A stretch of 61,432 nt of DNA from Planctomycetaceae bacterium (GTDB lineage: Bacteria; Planctomycetota; Planctomycetia; Planctomycetales; Planctomycetaceae), in assembly GCA_015485495.1 (NCBI GenBank), contig WFTL01000041.1, positions 1 through 61,432 of the forward strand. Reading direction: 5' to 3'. The position numbers and the translations under genes are program-made. The notes below the pieces were generated by a model, which was not told where the DNA came from, ran no database searches, and saw only the letters and a program-made list of their open reading frames with translations. Shown here piece by piece: positions 8,471-17,877 of the stretch (the stretch's first letter is position 1; each line of letters starts with the position of its first letter).

Positions 8471-9655
8471 GTGAGTTCTGTGCCTTTTTCTGTCGATCCC
8501 CCCGCCAGAATTCTCATGGGTCCCGGTCCCAGCGATATTCACGCGAGCGTCCTGGCTGCCCTGGCCGCTCCCACCGTCGGCCATCTCGATCCGTATTTCC
8601 TGCAGGTGATGGACGAGGTTCAGTCGATGCTGCGGGCCGTGTTTCAGACGACCAGCGACATGACGCTGGCTGTCAGCGGCACCGGCAGTGCGGGCATGGA
8701 AACCTGCATCGCGAACCTCATCGAACCCGGCGACCGCTTCATCGCCTGCGTGAATGGTGTCTTTGGCGGCCGCATGGCCGACGTGGCGGAACGCTGCGGA
8801 GCCGTGGTCACGAAACAGGAACGCGATTTCGGAGAAGCCTTCGATCCGGAAGAGATCGAACGGGTCGTACGCGAACAGGCTCCCAAAGTGGTCGGTATCG
8901 TGCATGCGGAAACATCGACCGGCGTTCTGCAGCCGCTGGAGGACATTGCCCGCATCGTTCATGATGCCGGCGCTCTGCTGCTGGTGGACTGCGTGACCTC
9001 ACTGGGCGGACTGCCTGTGGAAATCGACCGGCTGGGCATCGATGCGGCGTACAGTGGAACGCAGAAGTGCCTGAGCTGTCCGCCGGGGCTGTCTCCGGTG
9101 ACCTTCGGCCCGCGGGCCCTGGATGCGATGGACAGCCGCAAAACACGCGTGAAAAGCTGGTATCTGGATGTCGGTCTGCTGCGCAATTACTGGGGAGGCG
9201 AACGGGCCTATCACCACACCGCGCCGATCAACATGAATTACGCCCTGCATCAGGCGCTGCGACGCGTTCTGGACGAAGGCCTGGATGCCCGGTTCGCGCG
9301 GCACCGCCTGCATCATCAAGCACTGAAGGCGGGGCTGGCGGCGATGGGAATCGACTGTTCCGTTCCGGAAGGCCGGCAGCTTCCCATGCTCACATCCGTC
9401 TGGATTCCCGAAGGGGTCGACGACGGACGTCTGCGAAGTCAGCTTCTTCAGGATTTCGGTGTGGAAATCGGCGGCGGGCTGGGCCCCCTGAAGGGACGCA
9501 CCTGGCGAATCGGACTCATGGGAGACAGCGCCCGCAGGTCGAACGTGATGCTGTTCCTGACGGCTCTGGAACAGTGTCTGAAACAGCAGGATATTCGGGT
9601 GCCGGTTGGTGCCGGAGCGGACGCGGCGGCCGCCGTGTACGCGGAGTCGTCCTGA
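8471..9655 (+). CDS. alanine/serine-glyoxylate aminotransferase family protein (class V PLP)
   Basis: A 394-residue class V aminotransferase, transferring an amino group from alanine or serine to glyoxylate. Family landmarks are [17 protein letters not shown] near the N-terminus, the cofactor loop [15 protein letters not shown], the Asp in [14 protein letters not shown], and the PLP-binding Lys199 in YSGTQKCLS. The C-terminal [18 protein letters not shown] is also family-typical. The start is a GTG at 8471 preceded by AAAAGG. Glyoxylate use would connect it to the isocitrate lyase and malate synthase genes near 26-31 kb, but this link is only by chemistry. The hairpin at 9717 separates it from enolase. 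Confidence 0.87.
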   Translation: MSSVPFSVDPPARILMGPGPSDIHASVLAALAAPTVGHLDPYFLQVMDEVQSMLRAVFQTTSDMTLAVSGTGSAGMETCIANLIEPGDRFIACVNGVFGGRMADVAERCGAVVTKQERDFGEAFDPEEIERVVREQAPKVVGIVHAETSTGVLQPLEDIARIVHDAGALLLVDCVTSLGGLPVEIDRLGIDAAYSGTQKCLSCPPGLSPVTFGPRALDAMDSRKTRVKSWYLDVGLLRNYWGGERAYHHTAPINMNYALHQALRRVLDEGLDARFARHRLHHQALKAGLAAMGIDCSVPEGRQLPMLTSVWIPEGVDDGRLRSQLLQDFGVEIGGGLGPLKGRTWRIGLMGDSARRSNVMLFLTALEQCLKQQDIRVPVGAGADAAAAVYAESS

Positions 9656-9716
9656 ATCGGCAGCAGCCCCGCCGTTTCTGCAGTTCCCGGAAAGGCTCCG
9701 GTCGGAGGCGTCCTGG

Positions 9717-11087
<1,371 letters not shown>

Positions 11088-11153
11088 CGGCCGAATCCAT
11101 CCGGGCAGTCCGGGCGACGCGGCCGACCACGATCCGGCCGATGGAACCCGACC

Positions 11154-11858
11154 ATGTCCGAACATTCGGTCGACAGACTGCAGAATCCCGAGCTGCCCGC
11201 ACCGGCTTCGCCGGTGCGGGCGGTGTCGCTGGCGTTCTGGCTGTGTCTGTTCACGGCCGGCCTGATTTATGCGGCGGTGGCGCTGGCACCACGGCTGTCC
11301 GAATGGACGGCCGTCCGTCACGATTACATCCGCCGGGCCCACCGGCTGCGGGCTCTGGAAGAAGAAATCGACTACCTCGAACGCGTCCGGAAGGCCCTGC
11401 AGACGGATCCGGAATTCGTCCGCCGCCTGGCCCGCGCAGCCGCTGACCGCGATCCCGACGATGCGGATGTCATCCCGGTCAGCGGCACTCTGGTGTTCGG
11501 CAGCGAGTACGAACTTCTCGAAAGACTGCCCGATCTGGATCCGCCGTTCGGAGCGGCCGTGATTCACCGCCTGGCGGTCGATTCGTCTCTGCGAACCGGC
11601 CTTCTCATCGGGACTGCCGTTCTGGTCCTGTTCGCCTTCACGGTGCTCAACGGCGACGGCGGCTGGTTCGTACGCATGGTGGTGCACCTGGCGGTCGTGT
11701 GTGTCCGTCTGCCGATTCGTCGGTACTTTCGGGTTCCCGAAACGGAAGCCGGCGGGCACCTGTCGCAGCAGACGGCCGAATCCGGCAGGACCGCCCGCGG
11801 GAAGACAAATTCCGAATCAGGGCGCCTGCAGGCGATCGATGAGGAACTCATCGATTGA
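11154..11858 (+). CDS. FtsB/DivIC-like septum formation initiator family protein with an extra membrane helix
   Basis: A 234-residue membrane protein. A short cytoplasmic N-terminus leads to a first membrane helix (24-44). A coiled coil (59-90) reads LRALEEEIDYLERVRKALQTD then PEFVRRLARAA, the pattern of FtsB/DivIC proteins, which bridge divisome parts. Unlike FtsB (about 100 residues, one helix) it continues to a second membrane helix (about 148-166) and a basic, polar tail. Its place directly after eno supports the family call. Planctomycetes generally lack FtsZ, so its role is open. Start codons at 11154 (ATG), 11214 and 11223 (GTG) are possible because a strong hairpin covers codons 14-23. 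The 3' end overlaps the convergent esterase gene by 42 bases. Confidence 0.7.
   Translation: MSEHSVDRLQNPELPAPASPVRAVSLAFWLCLFTAGLIYAAVALAPRLSEWTAVRHDYIRRAHRLRALEEEIDYLERVRKALQTDPEFVRRLARAAADRDPDDADVIPVSGTLVFGSEYELLERLPDLDPPFGAAVIHRLAVDSSLRTGLLIGTAVLVLFAFTVLNGDGGWFVRMVVHLAVVCVRLPIRRYFRVPETEAGGHLSQQTAESGRTARGKTNSESGRLQAIDEELID
11195..11221. repeat. 27-base perfect inverted repeat inside the start of the FtsB-like gene
   Basis: Arms GCCCGCACCGGC (11195-11206) and GCCGGTGCGGGC (11210-11221) pair perfectly over 12 bases around a TTC loop. It lies 107 bases after the enolase stop codon and 41 bases into the FtsB-like frame. It could be an enolase terminator/attenuator or a translational block. 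Confidence 0.85.
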
Positions 11859-12734
11859 CGTGTACCGGTCGGATTGCGATGTACCCGGAATGATCAGGTG
11901 GCATTCGATTCCCAGATCCTGGGCGCGTTCCTGCACCTTGATTCCGAACAGTCCGTGGTGGATGGCATGCCCCGCGTTACGGGCCGGCAGTGTCATATCG
12001 GCCGGATAGGTCATCAGCAGAGGTGGATCGTCGGCCGTCATGTGGCAGATGGGCGAAAATTCCCGGTACCGTTCGGCATGGCGGTCGTAGTGTTCGAGTG
12101 CGTCTTTCATATTCGGCTCGCCGACCGCACACCAGATCATGCGGTGCTGCAGAACAGCCGGCCCCAGCCACGGCTCAATCATCTTCGGATCGATGGCCAT
12201 CTGAGCCGATGCGACGGCCGCCGCGCAGACGCGTGTCGATTCCCGCTGCACGGGATCGGCCGCATCCGGGTCGGCCAGGTCGTCGTGAAACAGCAGCCAG
12301 GCCGATGTGCAGCCGCCGGCGCTGCCACCGGTCAGAGCGATCCGGTCTGTGCGAATGTTCCAGTCGGCCGCACGAAAACGCAGGTACTGCACCGCACGGG
12401 CCGCGTCGTGTACCGGAGCCGGCAGAGGACAGGCCGGCGTGTGCCGATAGTTGATGGACGCCACGCTGATGCCATGGTTCAGAAACCGGGACACCTGTGT
12501 GGCAGCCGACCGTTTGTCGCCCCGCGTCCAGCCTCCCCCGTGAATCCACACCAGCAGCGGCCGGGGCCCCGCTTCATCCGCGATCCACAGATCCAGCCGG
12601 CATTCGGGTGCATCGGCATAGGCCACATCCGCATGCGTCGGCACGGGAGCGTCTGTCGCTCCGGCTGAAGGAGTCCGGATCGGGACGACCGCAAAAAGGA
12701 CCACGCAGATCAGCAGAACGCGGCGGGTGCACAT
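11817..12734 (-). CDS. exported alpha/beta-hydrolase (HSL/carboxylesterase type)
   Basis: A 305-residue esterase or lipase. A signal peptide (MCTRRVLLICVVLFAVV, then Ala-rich) precedes the fold. The oxyanion-hole motif LLVWIHGGGWTRGDKR and the nucleophile elbow RIALTGGSAGGCTSAW mark the hormone-sensitive-lipase/BD-FAE branch. A catalytic Asp and a C-terminal His (GHAIHHGLFG) are in the expected order. The start at 12734 was chosen because it begins the signal peptide; upstream in-frame codons add an Arg/His/Pro-rich stretch. It probably acts in the periplasm on esterified sugars or acetylated polysaccharide (inference). Confidence 0.8.
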   Translation of the reverse strand: MCTRRVLLICVVLFAVVPIRTPSAGATDAPVPTHADVAYADAPECRLDLWIADEAGPRPLLVWIHGGGWTRGDKRSAATQVSRFLNHGISVASINYRHTPACPLPAPVHDAARAVQYLRFRAADWNIRTDRIALTGGSAGGCTSAWLLFHDDLADPDAADPVQRESTRVCAAAVASAQMAIDPKMIEPWLGPAVLQHRMIWCAVGEPNMKDALEHYDRHAERYREFSPICHMTADDPPLLMTYPADMTLPARNAGHAIHHGLFGIKVQERAQDLGIECHLIIPGTSQSDRYTSIDEFLIDRLQAP

Positions 12735-13001
12735 CACGGGAATCTCCGGAAAACGGCTGCATGGCCCGAAACACCTCTGGACGATCACCGGGTGCCGGCG
12801 GCAGGAACGACGAGTGACCATAACCTGGACTCCACCGTGTGCAAACACATCGTCCCCGTCTCTTTTGCTGGGTCACCTGCCAGAATCCTTTGCACCTTTT
12901 CGGTGGCACGCATTTCTTCTGCCGGCGCCTGTCTGGTTGTCTGATTTCGGTTATCTGATGGCGAGTCGGAAATCCGGGACCACGTACCGACCTGAACCCG
13001 G

Positions 13002-13033
13002 CTGTCGGCGCTTCGGGCGCCGGGACAGTTTTT
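13002..13033 (+). terminator. orphan Rho-independent terminator-like hairpin
   Basis: CTGTC-GGCGC (13002-13011) pairs with GCGCC-GG-GACAG (13017-13028), with two unpaired G and a TTCGG loop, followed at once by T5. No plus-strand gene ends nearby, so it may end a small RNA or attenuate a leader of the DUF3127 gene. Confidence 0.6.
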
Positions 13034-13061
13034 GCCTGAGACACGGAGCTGGATCTCAGGC
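13034..13061 (+). ncRNA. second hairpin of a possible structured leader or small RNA
   Basis: Perfect 8-base arms GCCTGAGA (13034-13041) and TCTCAGGC (13054-13061) with a 12-base loop begin right after the T5 of the preceding terminator. Two adjoining stems of this quality outside a gene suggest a structured RNA; no known riboswitch family is recognised. Confidence 0.3.
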
Positions 13062-13159
13062 GCCTGGGCGTACTGTCTCCCGCTGAACCCCGTCTGTTGC
13101 TCTCTCCGCAGATCGGTCCACGGACTCACAGAGCTTTTGCCGGCACGCCTGCCGGTTCG

Positions 13160-13188
13160 TTGATGACCGGCCGGTGGGCTGGTATGGT
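13160..13188 (+). promoter_or_regulatory. putative sigma-70-type promoter of the DUF3127 gene
   Basis: TTGATG (13160-13165), a 17-base spacer and TATGGT (13183-13188) lie 38 bases before the ATG at 13226. A GAGGCGAG ribosome site directly precedes the start. Confidence 0.5.
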
Positions 13189-13225
13189 GGGAAGCTGTCC
13201 TGTGAGGTGAAACTGTGAGGCGAGT

Positions 13226-13594
13226 ATGAGCAGTCCGACCGTTATCGGCAAAGTCGAAGTGATCGAAGAAACGAAGACCTACGGTCAGAAGGGATTTCGA
13301 AAGCGACTCGTCGTGCTCACTCAGGACAACGGCCGATTCACCAACTACATCCCCGTCGAATTCATTCAGGACGGCTGCGACACCGTCGATCAGCTCAGCG
13401 TGGGCGATGAAGTCGAAGTGACGTATCGGCTGAGCGGACGGAGGTGGCAGCGGGATGCCGGCAGCGACGTGAAGTATTTTCTCAGCGCCGAAGCGCTGGA
13501 CTACCGGATCCTGTCGTCTGACTCGCCGACGGACCCGTCGGACGACATCCCGGTCGGCGAAACGTTTGTTTCCGACGAAGAACCTCCGTTCTGA
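13226..13594 (+). CDS. DUF3127-like OB-fold protein with SSB-type acidic tip
   Basis: A 122-residue protein. The body (GKVEVIEETKTYGQKGFRKR, then FTNYIPVEFIQDGCDTVDQLSVGDEVEVTYRLSGRRW) has the alternating strands of DUF3127, a small OB-fold-like family related to single-stranded-DNA-binding proteins. The sequence ends in an acidic, disordered region and SDEEPPF. This resembles the D/E-rich, Pro-Phe-ending tip with which bacterial SSB recruits repair and replication proteins. It is a single gene with its own promoter candidate. A role in nucleic-acid binding is an inference from fold and tail. Confidence 0.62.
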   Translation: MSSPTVIGKVEVIEETKTYGQKGFRKRLVVLTQDNGRFTNYIPVEFIQDGCDTVDQLSVGDEVEVTYRLSGRRWQRDAGSDVKYFLSAEALDYRILSSDSPTDPSDDIPVGETFVSDEEPPF

Positions 13595-13615
13595 CACCTT
13601 CGGACAGGCCCGGTC

Positions 13616-13632
13616 GCGGGAACGCGTCCCGC
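13616..13632. terminator. hairpin between convergent genes
   Basis: GCGGGA (13616-13621) and TCCCGC (13627-13632) around ACGCG. It lies 20 bases after the DUF3127 stop and before the 3' end of the leftward gene, so it could serve both directions; no T-run. Confidence 0.4.
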
Positions 13633-13671
13633 AGGCCGGATCCGGGAGCGTTCCGGCGCGGACGGTGTTCG

Positions 13672-15174
13672 TCACACGCGAATGCGGAACACGTGGATGA
13701 CAGGCAGCGGTTCGAAGGGGCTGTCGTGCGTTGTTCCGGCCTGGACCTGAACCACATACAGCAGGCGCCGTTCCTCATCCCAGGCCGCACCGCCCAGATA
13801 CTGTTCGCAGGTGGGAAACATGTAGCGGCTCAGCCCGCCACCCGGACTGCGGCTCGTCCAGCGATACACGGGCCGGATATCGTATGCCGGACGCCGGCCT
13901 TCGGCAGCCGCCAGAAGGTCTTCCGGAGAGTAAAACAGAATCTGTGCTTCGTACGGAGGACCGTGGTATCCTTTGTGTTCGTTGCAGTCTCCCGGACGAC
14001 CCACGCCGTAGTACACCGGTCCGGTGGCCTTCCGGCCGACGAAGATGACCGTCTGACGGTCGTTCACCTGCAGCCAGGCGGCGCCGGTCCAGGAATCGGC
14101 CGGATGGTGTTCGGCCAGCGGACGTTCCATGGAATACCAGAGAAGGGGGACTGCATCGAGACTGGTGCCGGCCGGCAGCGGACCTTCGGGAAGCCGGTAC
14201 GCGAACAGCGCCGGCCCCTGGCTGGACGTCTGCAGTCCGGTGCTGATCTGCAGTCCCGACAGGATGGTGCGCCCGCCCAGCCGCCGGGCGGCCTGATCCG
14301 GGGCCTGGCAGATGTAGCCGGCATGTTTGTAGGCATGCCAGACCGCTTCCCCGCTCCGATACGGTCCCAGATGCCACGGCCCGGCGGCAAACGGCCTGCG
14401 GACACTCAGCGATGACATGCCGTGCGACAAAAAGTCGTATCCTTCCACGTTGTAGTAGCGGTACATCGTCCAGTGCAGAGTCTGCCCGGTGACACACAGG
14501 CCTCCCAGCCGATACGGCTGAGAGGCATCGGTGGTCTGTGCCCCCAGAATGCCTCCTGTAATGTCTCCAAACGGCTGCAGCAGTTCCGCCACGCTCAGCG
14601 CATCCATGGAATGCGGCAGCGACAGAACGGGAGCGGGGATAGACAGTTCCGCCACCTGCTGATCGTAAACATGTCCGCTGAGAAACAGCGATCCGGGGAA
14701 GCCGTCGTCGTCTCCCTGCGGGTCTCCGTGCGGATTCCACGCAACGACCGCCCCGCCCCAGGAGAACTTCGACGACAGTCCTTCCACGTGGGGCGGCCGA
14801 AAGGCGCCCAGATATTCGAAGTTGCCCGGAAGAATGCCGTCGGAATCCGTGGGCCCCGGGTGCCGGACCGGAGCAGGTCCTGTCGCTTCGGGAACCGGAA
14901 CCGGATCGGCATCGGATTCCCCGGCTGCAGCAGCCGGTTCAGCGACTGCTGCGATTTCCGGGGACTGCAGTGCGGTGTGGTCCGGGAGCCGGTTTCTGAT
15001 GGCCGAGGATGCATGGGAGTCGGACAATCGATCGACAGCCCGATCTTCGGCCCGGTCCATAAAATGGTCTGCCTGCTGTCGGGTTTCCATAACGGCCCGG
15101 CTGTATTCCAGGAGGAACCGTCCGCCGACAGCGACCGTCATCAGAAGAAACAGACAGTAGGCAGCTTTCATCAC
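13672..15174 (-). CDS. exported protein of unknown function, last gene of the polysaccharide operon
   Basis: A 500-residue protein I cannot assign. It begins with a membrane anchor or signal (KAAYCLFLLMTVAVGGRFLL). A low-complexity acidic/Pro stretch of about 90 residues follows, then a compact domain opening GNFEYLGAFRPPHVEGLSSK. That domain has many aromatic and Gly-rich turns (FLSGHVYDQQVAELSIP, YYGVGRPGDCNEHKGYHGPP) and ends LLYVVQVQAG, FEPLPVIHVFRI, suggesting a beta-propeller or beta-sandwich fold. It starts 70 bases after the ligase-like gene on the same strand, so it is probably co-transcribed with the exopolysaccharide genes. It may act on or bind the polymer outside the membrane. 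Confidence 0.65.
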   Translation of the reverse strand: MMKAAYCLFLLMTVAVGGRFLLEYSRAVMETRQQADHFMDRAEDRAVDRLSDSHASSAIRNRLPDHTALQSPEIAAVAEPAAAAGESDADPVPVPEATGPAPVRHPGPTDSDGILPGNFEYLGAFRPPHVEGLSSKFSWGGAVVAWNPHGDPQGDDDGFPGSLFLSGHVYDQQVAELSIPAPVLSLPHSMDALSVAELLQPFGDITGGILGAQTTDASQPYRLGGLCVTGQTLHWTMYRYYNVEGYDFLSHGMSSLSVRRPFAAGPWHLGPYRSGEAVWHAYKHAGYICQAPDQAARRLGGRTILSGLQISTGLQTSSQGPALFAYRLPEGPLPAGTSLDAVPLLWYSMERPLAEHHPADSWTGAAWLQVNDRQTVIFVGRKATGPVYYGVGRPGDCNEHKGYHGPPYEAQILFYSPEDLLAAAEGRRPAYDIRPVYRWTSRSPGGGLSRYMFPTCEQYLGGAAWDEERRLLYVVQVQAGTTHDSPFEPLPVIHVFRIRV

Positions 15175-15244
15175 TCATATCCTGAATCGACCGTCACCGC
15201 GGGACTGTACGGAATGGCAGACCCCGGCAGCCGGTCGTGGCCGG

Positions 15245-16657
15245 TCAGTTCATGATCAGACAGTCTTCCTGGCGGACCGAAGGGGCCGGCCGGTTCAATG
15301 TTTCAGCCGGCCGGACCGGATGGCTGCCGACTTCATCCCGCCAGTCGACCGGGGCGGCTGGAGGAACAGACGGCGGGACGGGACCGGCGATGCGGACCGC
15401 GCAGGCGGCCGCCGCCCGCTGCTGCTGTTCCCGCGAGTACAGCACGAGGGTTCCGGTGCCCAGCAGGGCCACGTAGTACGGCACTTCGAGAGCTTCCAGG
15501 CTGACGAACTGCGCCGCCACGCCGAAGCCGCACAGAGACGCGATCGTCATCTGGCAGGCATCGCGGTACCACGGATCGTCGTCGGGGCGCAGCCGCAGCA
15601 GCGTGATCCAGCAGCGGGCCATGCACACCAGATAGAAACCGGCGAACATCACAATGCCGGGGATTCCGGTTTCGGCCGTCGTCTGGACCCACAGGCTGTG
15701 CGCTTCCTTGCCTTTTTCCCAGCCGAATGTGTGGGCGATGAGCGGCCAGTGATCCGGTCCGCATCCCATCACCGGGTTGCGGGCGATGACCACGGCGCAG
15801 TCGGCCCACAGATCGAGTCGGCTTTGAGCGGATTCTTCGTGCCGGCCGTCCTGTTTTTCGAATGTCTGCCAGAACCGGTCGTGCACTTCCGGCCCGGCCA
15901 GGCCGATCAGAGCGACGGCGGCCAGCGCGAACAGCGTATAGTGGAACGCCGTCTTGTTGCGGATCACGATCCAGGCGGTCACACCCAGCACGCCGGTGGC
16001 CAGCATGGCTCCGCGGGAAAACGAAAACTGGATGGCGTGAGCGATGAAGGCACCACAGGCCAGAAGGATGACGCGTTTCCACCATGCCGTTTCATGAAGA
16101 AACAGAAACGCGGTGACTCCCAGCGCCGTGACGAATCCGATGGCGGCCGAGTTGTTGTCGACGCCCCCGAAACCGATTTCCCACAGGTAATTGAAGCCGC
16201 CGAAGTAGTGCATGTTCAGTTCAAAACACACATAGCCTTCGCAGATCACGATCACCCAGGCGAGTTTCTTCAGGTCGTCGATGGAACGCAGCGACGTGAT
16301 ACCGATCAGAAACGGGAGCAGAATTTTTCCGATCTGTTCCACGTAGTACCAGGCGTGGGGCGGACTGTCGGCGTACAGGGCGCCGAGCACCGACCACAGC
16401 CAGAAGCCCGTGAACAGCAGCACGACCGGCCGACCCCGTCCCAGATCCCAGCGGCCGAATCCCCGCAGAGCCCAGCTGATCAGCATGGCGACCGCGACGA
16501 TCATGCTGAACCGTCCGCCGCTGATGGCATGCCCCCACAGATAGTCCGGGCGCAGCAGGGCCAGAGCCACATACACCAGGAATCCGTAAAACGGAGTGAT
16601 GACGCAGCCCGTGACGCCCAGCAGAGTGAGCAGCCAGGTGAGGATCAGGCCTTTCAC
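15245..16657 (-). CDS. O-antigen ligase/polymerase-like membrane protein (exosortase-A-associated type)
   Basis: A 470-residue multi-spanning membrane protein with about ten hydrophobic segments. The opening (LLTLLGVTGCVITPFYGFLVYVALALLRPDYLW) resembles the putative O-glycosylation ligase of exosortase-A/PEP-CTERM systems. Other matching blocks are FGGVDNNSAAIGF and IQFSFSRGAMLA, and a large periplasmic loop carries NPVMGCGPDHWPLIAHTFGW. The loop His and Arg residues are the usual catalytic candidates in Wzy/WaaL-type proteins. It would polymerise or transfer a lipid-linked glycan. Its start overlaps the stop of the upstream glycosyltransferase by four bases (ATGA), showing translational coupling. 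Confidence 0.78.
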   Translation of the reverse strand: MKGLILTWLLTLLGVTGCVITPFYGFLVYVALALLRPDYLWGHAISGGRFSMIVAVAMLISWALRGFGRWDLGRGRPVVLLFTGFWLWSVLGALYADSPPHAWYYVEQIGKILLPFLIGITSLRSIDDLKKLAWVIVICEGYVCFELNMHYFGGFNYLWEIGFGGVDNNSAAIGFVTALGVTAFLFLHETAWWKRVILLACGAFIAHAIQFSFSRGAMLATGVLGVTAWIVIRNKTAFHYTLFALAAVALIGLAGPEVHDRFWQTFEKQDGRHEESAQSRLDLWADCAVVIARNPVMGCGPDHWPLIAHTFGWEKGKEAHSLWVQTTAETGIPGIVMFAGFYLVCMARCWITLLRLRPDDDPWYRDACQMTIASLCGFGVAAQFVSLEALEVPYYVALLGTGTLVLYSREQQQRAAAACAVRIAGPVPPSVPPAAPVDWRDEVGSHPVRPAETLNRPAPSVRQEDCLIMN

Positions 16658-17877
16658 GAGGATGTCTCCGAAATCACCGCGGCCCGGGGCTGTTCCAGCA
16701 GTTCGTAAACCGGTTCCAGACAGCGGTCCCAGCGGTGATGCATCTGCACCCAGGCACTGGCCGCCAGTCCCAGTTCCTGGGCCCGGTTTTCATCTTCGAA
16801 GATCTCACCAACGGCCCGCTGCCAGTCTCCGGGAGCATCCGCCTTCAGCACATGCAGGCCCGGTTCAACGGCCAGTCCCTGAAGAGGGGCCGACGAACAG
16901 ACGACAGGACGGGCGCAGGCCATGGCTTCCAGCACCTTGTTCTGGACTCCGCGGGCGATCCGCAGAGGCACCACCACACAGGCCGCTCGATGCAGCCAGG
17001 GGCGGACATCGGGAACGGCTCCGGTCACCGTGATCCCGTCCCGGCGGTTCAGAGCGGACACGTCCGGTGCCGGGGAACGTCCCACGATGTGAAAACGCGC
17101 ATCGGGCCAGCGCTGGCGCACAGACGGCCAGACGTGTTCGGCGAACCAGCAGACGGCATCCACATTGGGCCGGTAGTTCATCACGCCCACGAACACGCAG
17201 CTGCGCGGCTGCACGCGGTCGCAGCCGGGACTGAAAAATTCCACGTCCACCCCGTTGGCCACAGCCTGAACCGGAGCCTGCGGGCAGAAGCTGTGAAACA
17301 GCGATCGTTCGGCTTCCGTAACCACCAGAAGCCGGTCCGTTCTCTCAGCCAGCCGGGTTTCCAGAGTCCGCAGGCGGCGGCCTTCACAGCGGTAAACGGC
17401 CGACAGAGGTCCGCGCGATGCGGCGGCGTAGTCCATCCACTTCTGGCTGTCGACATCGATCAGATCCACCCACCGCTGTCCCTGCACGGACACATTCGGC
17501 GGCAGAATGAACGGGGCGGTTCCGGACGATGAGGCCAGTGCGGCATCGTAGAGCGTGTCCTGATTCCAGGTGCGCAGAATGCGCGTCAGAGCACGGCTGC
17601 GAAACATGCCTTCGGTGATGGATCCTCCCCGCAACAGGGACACCATTCCGGACAGATATCGGCGCGGGCCGGTGTGCGGGACGACGGCGAACCGCCGTGT
17701 CACGCATGTGATCTGCCGCCGAACGGTATCGGTGACCGGTTCATCCGCCAGACAGGCCAGGTCGATGTCCGCGCGCGCGGCCAGAAACTTCAGCAGATTC
17801 CAGGTGCGAATCCGGTCGCCTCGATCCGGAGGAAACGGAACACGGTGCGTCACGTACAGAACTCGGGGTTTCATCAC
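16654..17877 (-). CDS. glycosyltransferase of the PEP-CTERM/XrtA-associated type (TIGR03087-like)
   Basis: A 407-residue GT4-like glycosyltransferase. The N-terminus KPRVLYVTHRVPFPPDRGDR with IRTWNLLKFLA is diagnostic of the TIGR03087 sugar transferase found with exosortase systems. WVDLIDVDSQKWMDYA, VVTEAERSLF and VANGVDVEFFSP follow the same pattern. The C-terminal Rossmann domain has VFVGVMNYRPNVDAV, FHIVGRSPAPDV and the nucleotide-sugar Glu region NKVLEAMACARPVV. It acts on the cytoplasmic face to extend a lipid-linked saccharide. It overlaps both neighbours by four bases and so is tightly co-translated. Confidence 0.87.
   Translation of the reverse strand: MMKPRVLYVTHRVPFPPDRGDRIRTWNLLKFLAARADIDLACLADEPVTDTVRRQITCVTRRFAVVPHTGPRRYLSGMVSLLRGGSITEGMFRSRALTRILRTWNQDTLYDAALASSSGTAPFILPPNVSVQGQRWVDLIDVDSQKWMDYAAASRGPLSAVYRCEGRRLRTLETRLAERTDRLLVVTEAERSLFHSFCPQAPVQAVANGVDVEFFSPGCDRVQPRSCVFVGVMNYRPNVDAVCWFAEHVWPSVRQRWPDARFHIVGRSPAPDVSALNRRDGITVTGAVPDVRPWLHRAACVVVPLRIARGVQNKVLEAMACARPVVCSSAPLQGLAVEPGLHVLKADAPGDWQRAVGEIFEDENRAQELGLAASAWVQMHHRWDRCLEPVYELLEQPRAAVISETSS

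Larger units (their letters stand above)
12735..13225. promoter_or_regulatory. 490-base divergent intergenic region with structured elements
   Basis: No credible gene. Plus-strand structures in order are a terminator-like hairpin with T5 (13002-13033), a second perfect hairpin (13034-13061), a small CCGGCA/TGCCGG stem near 13141, a palindrome ACCGGCCGGT near 13165, and a plausible promoter (13160-13188). The left part must hold the esterase promoter. Confidence 0.45.

Noticed and set aside
12727-13086. 119-residue rightward frame in the esterase/DUF3127 gap
   Set aside because: It runs through the terminator-like hairpin and begins inside the esterase leader; translation looks random.
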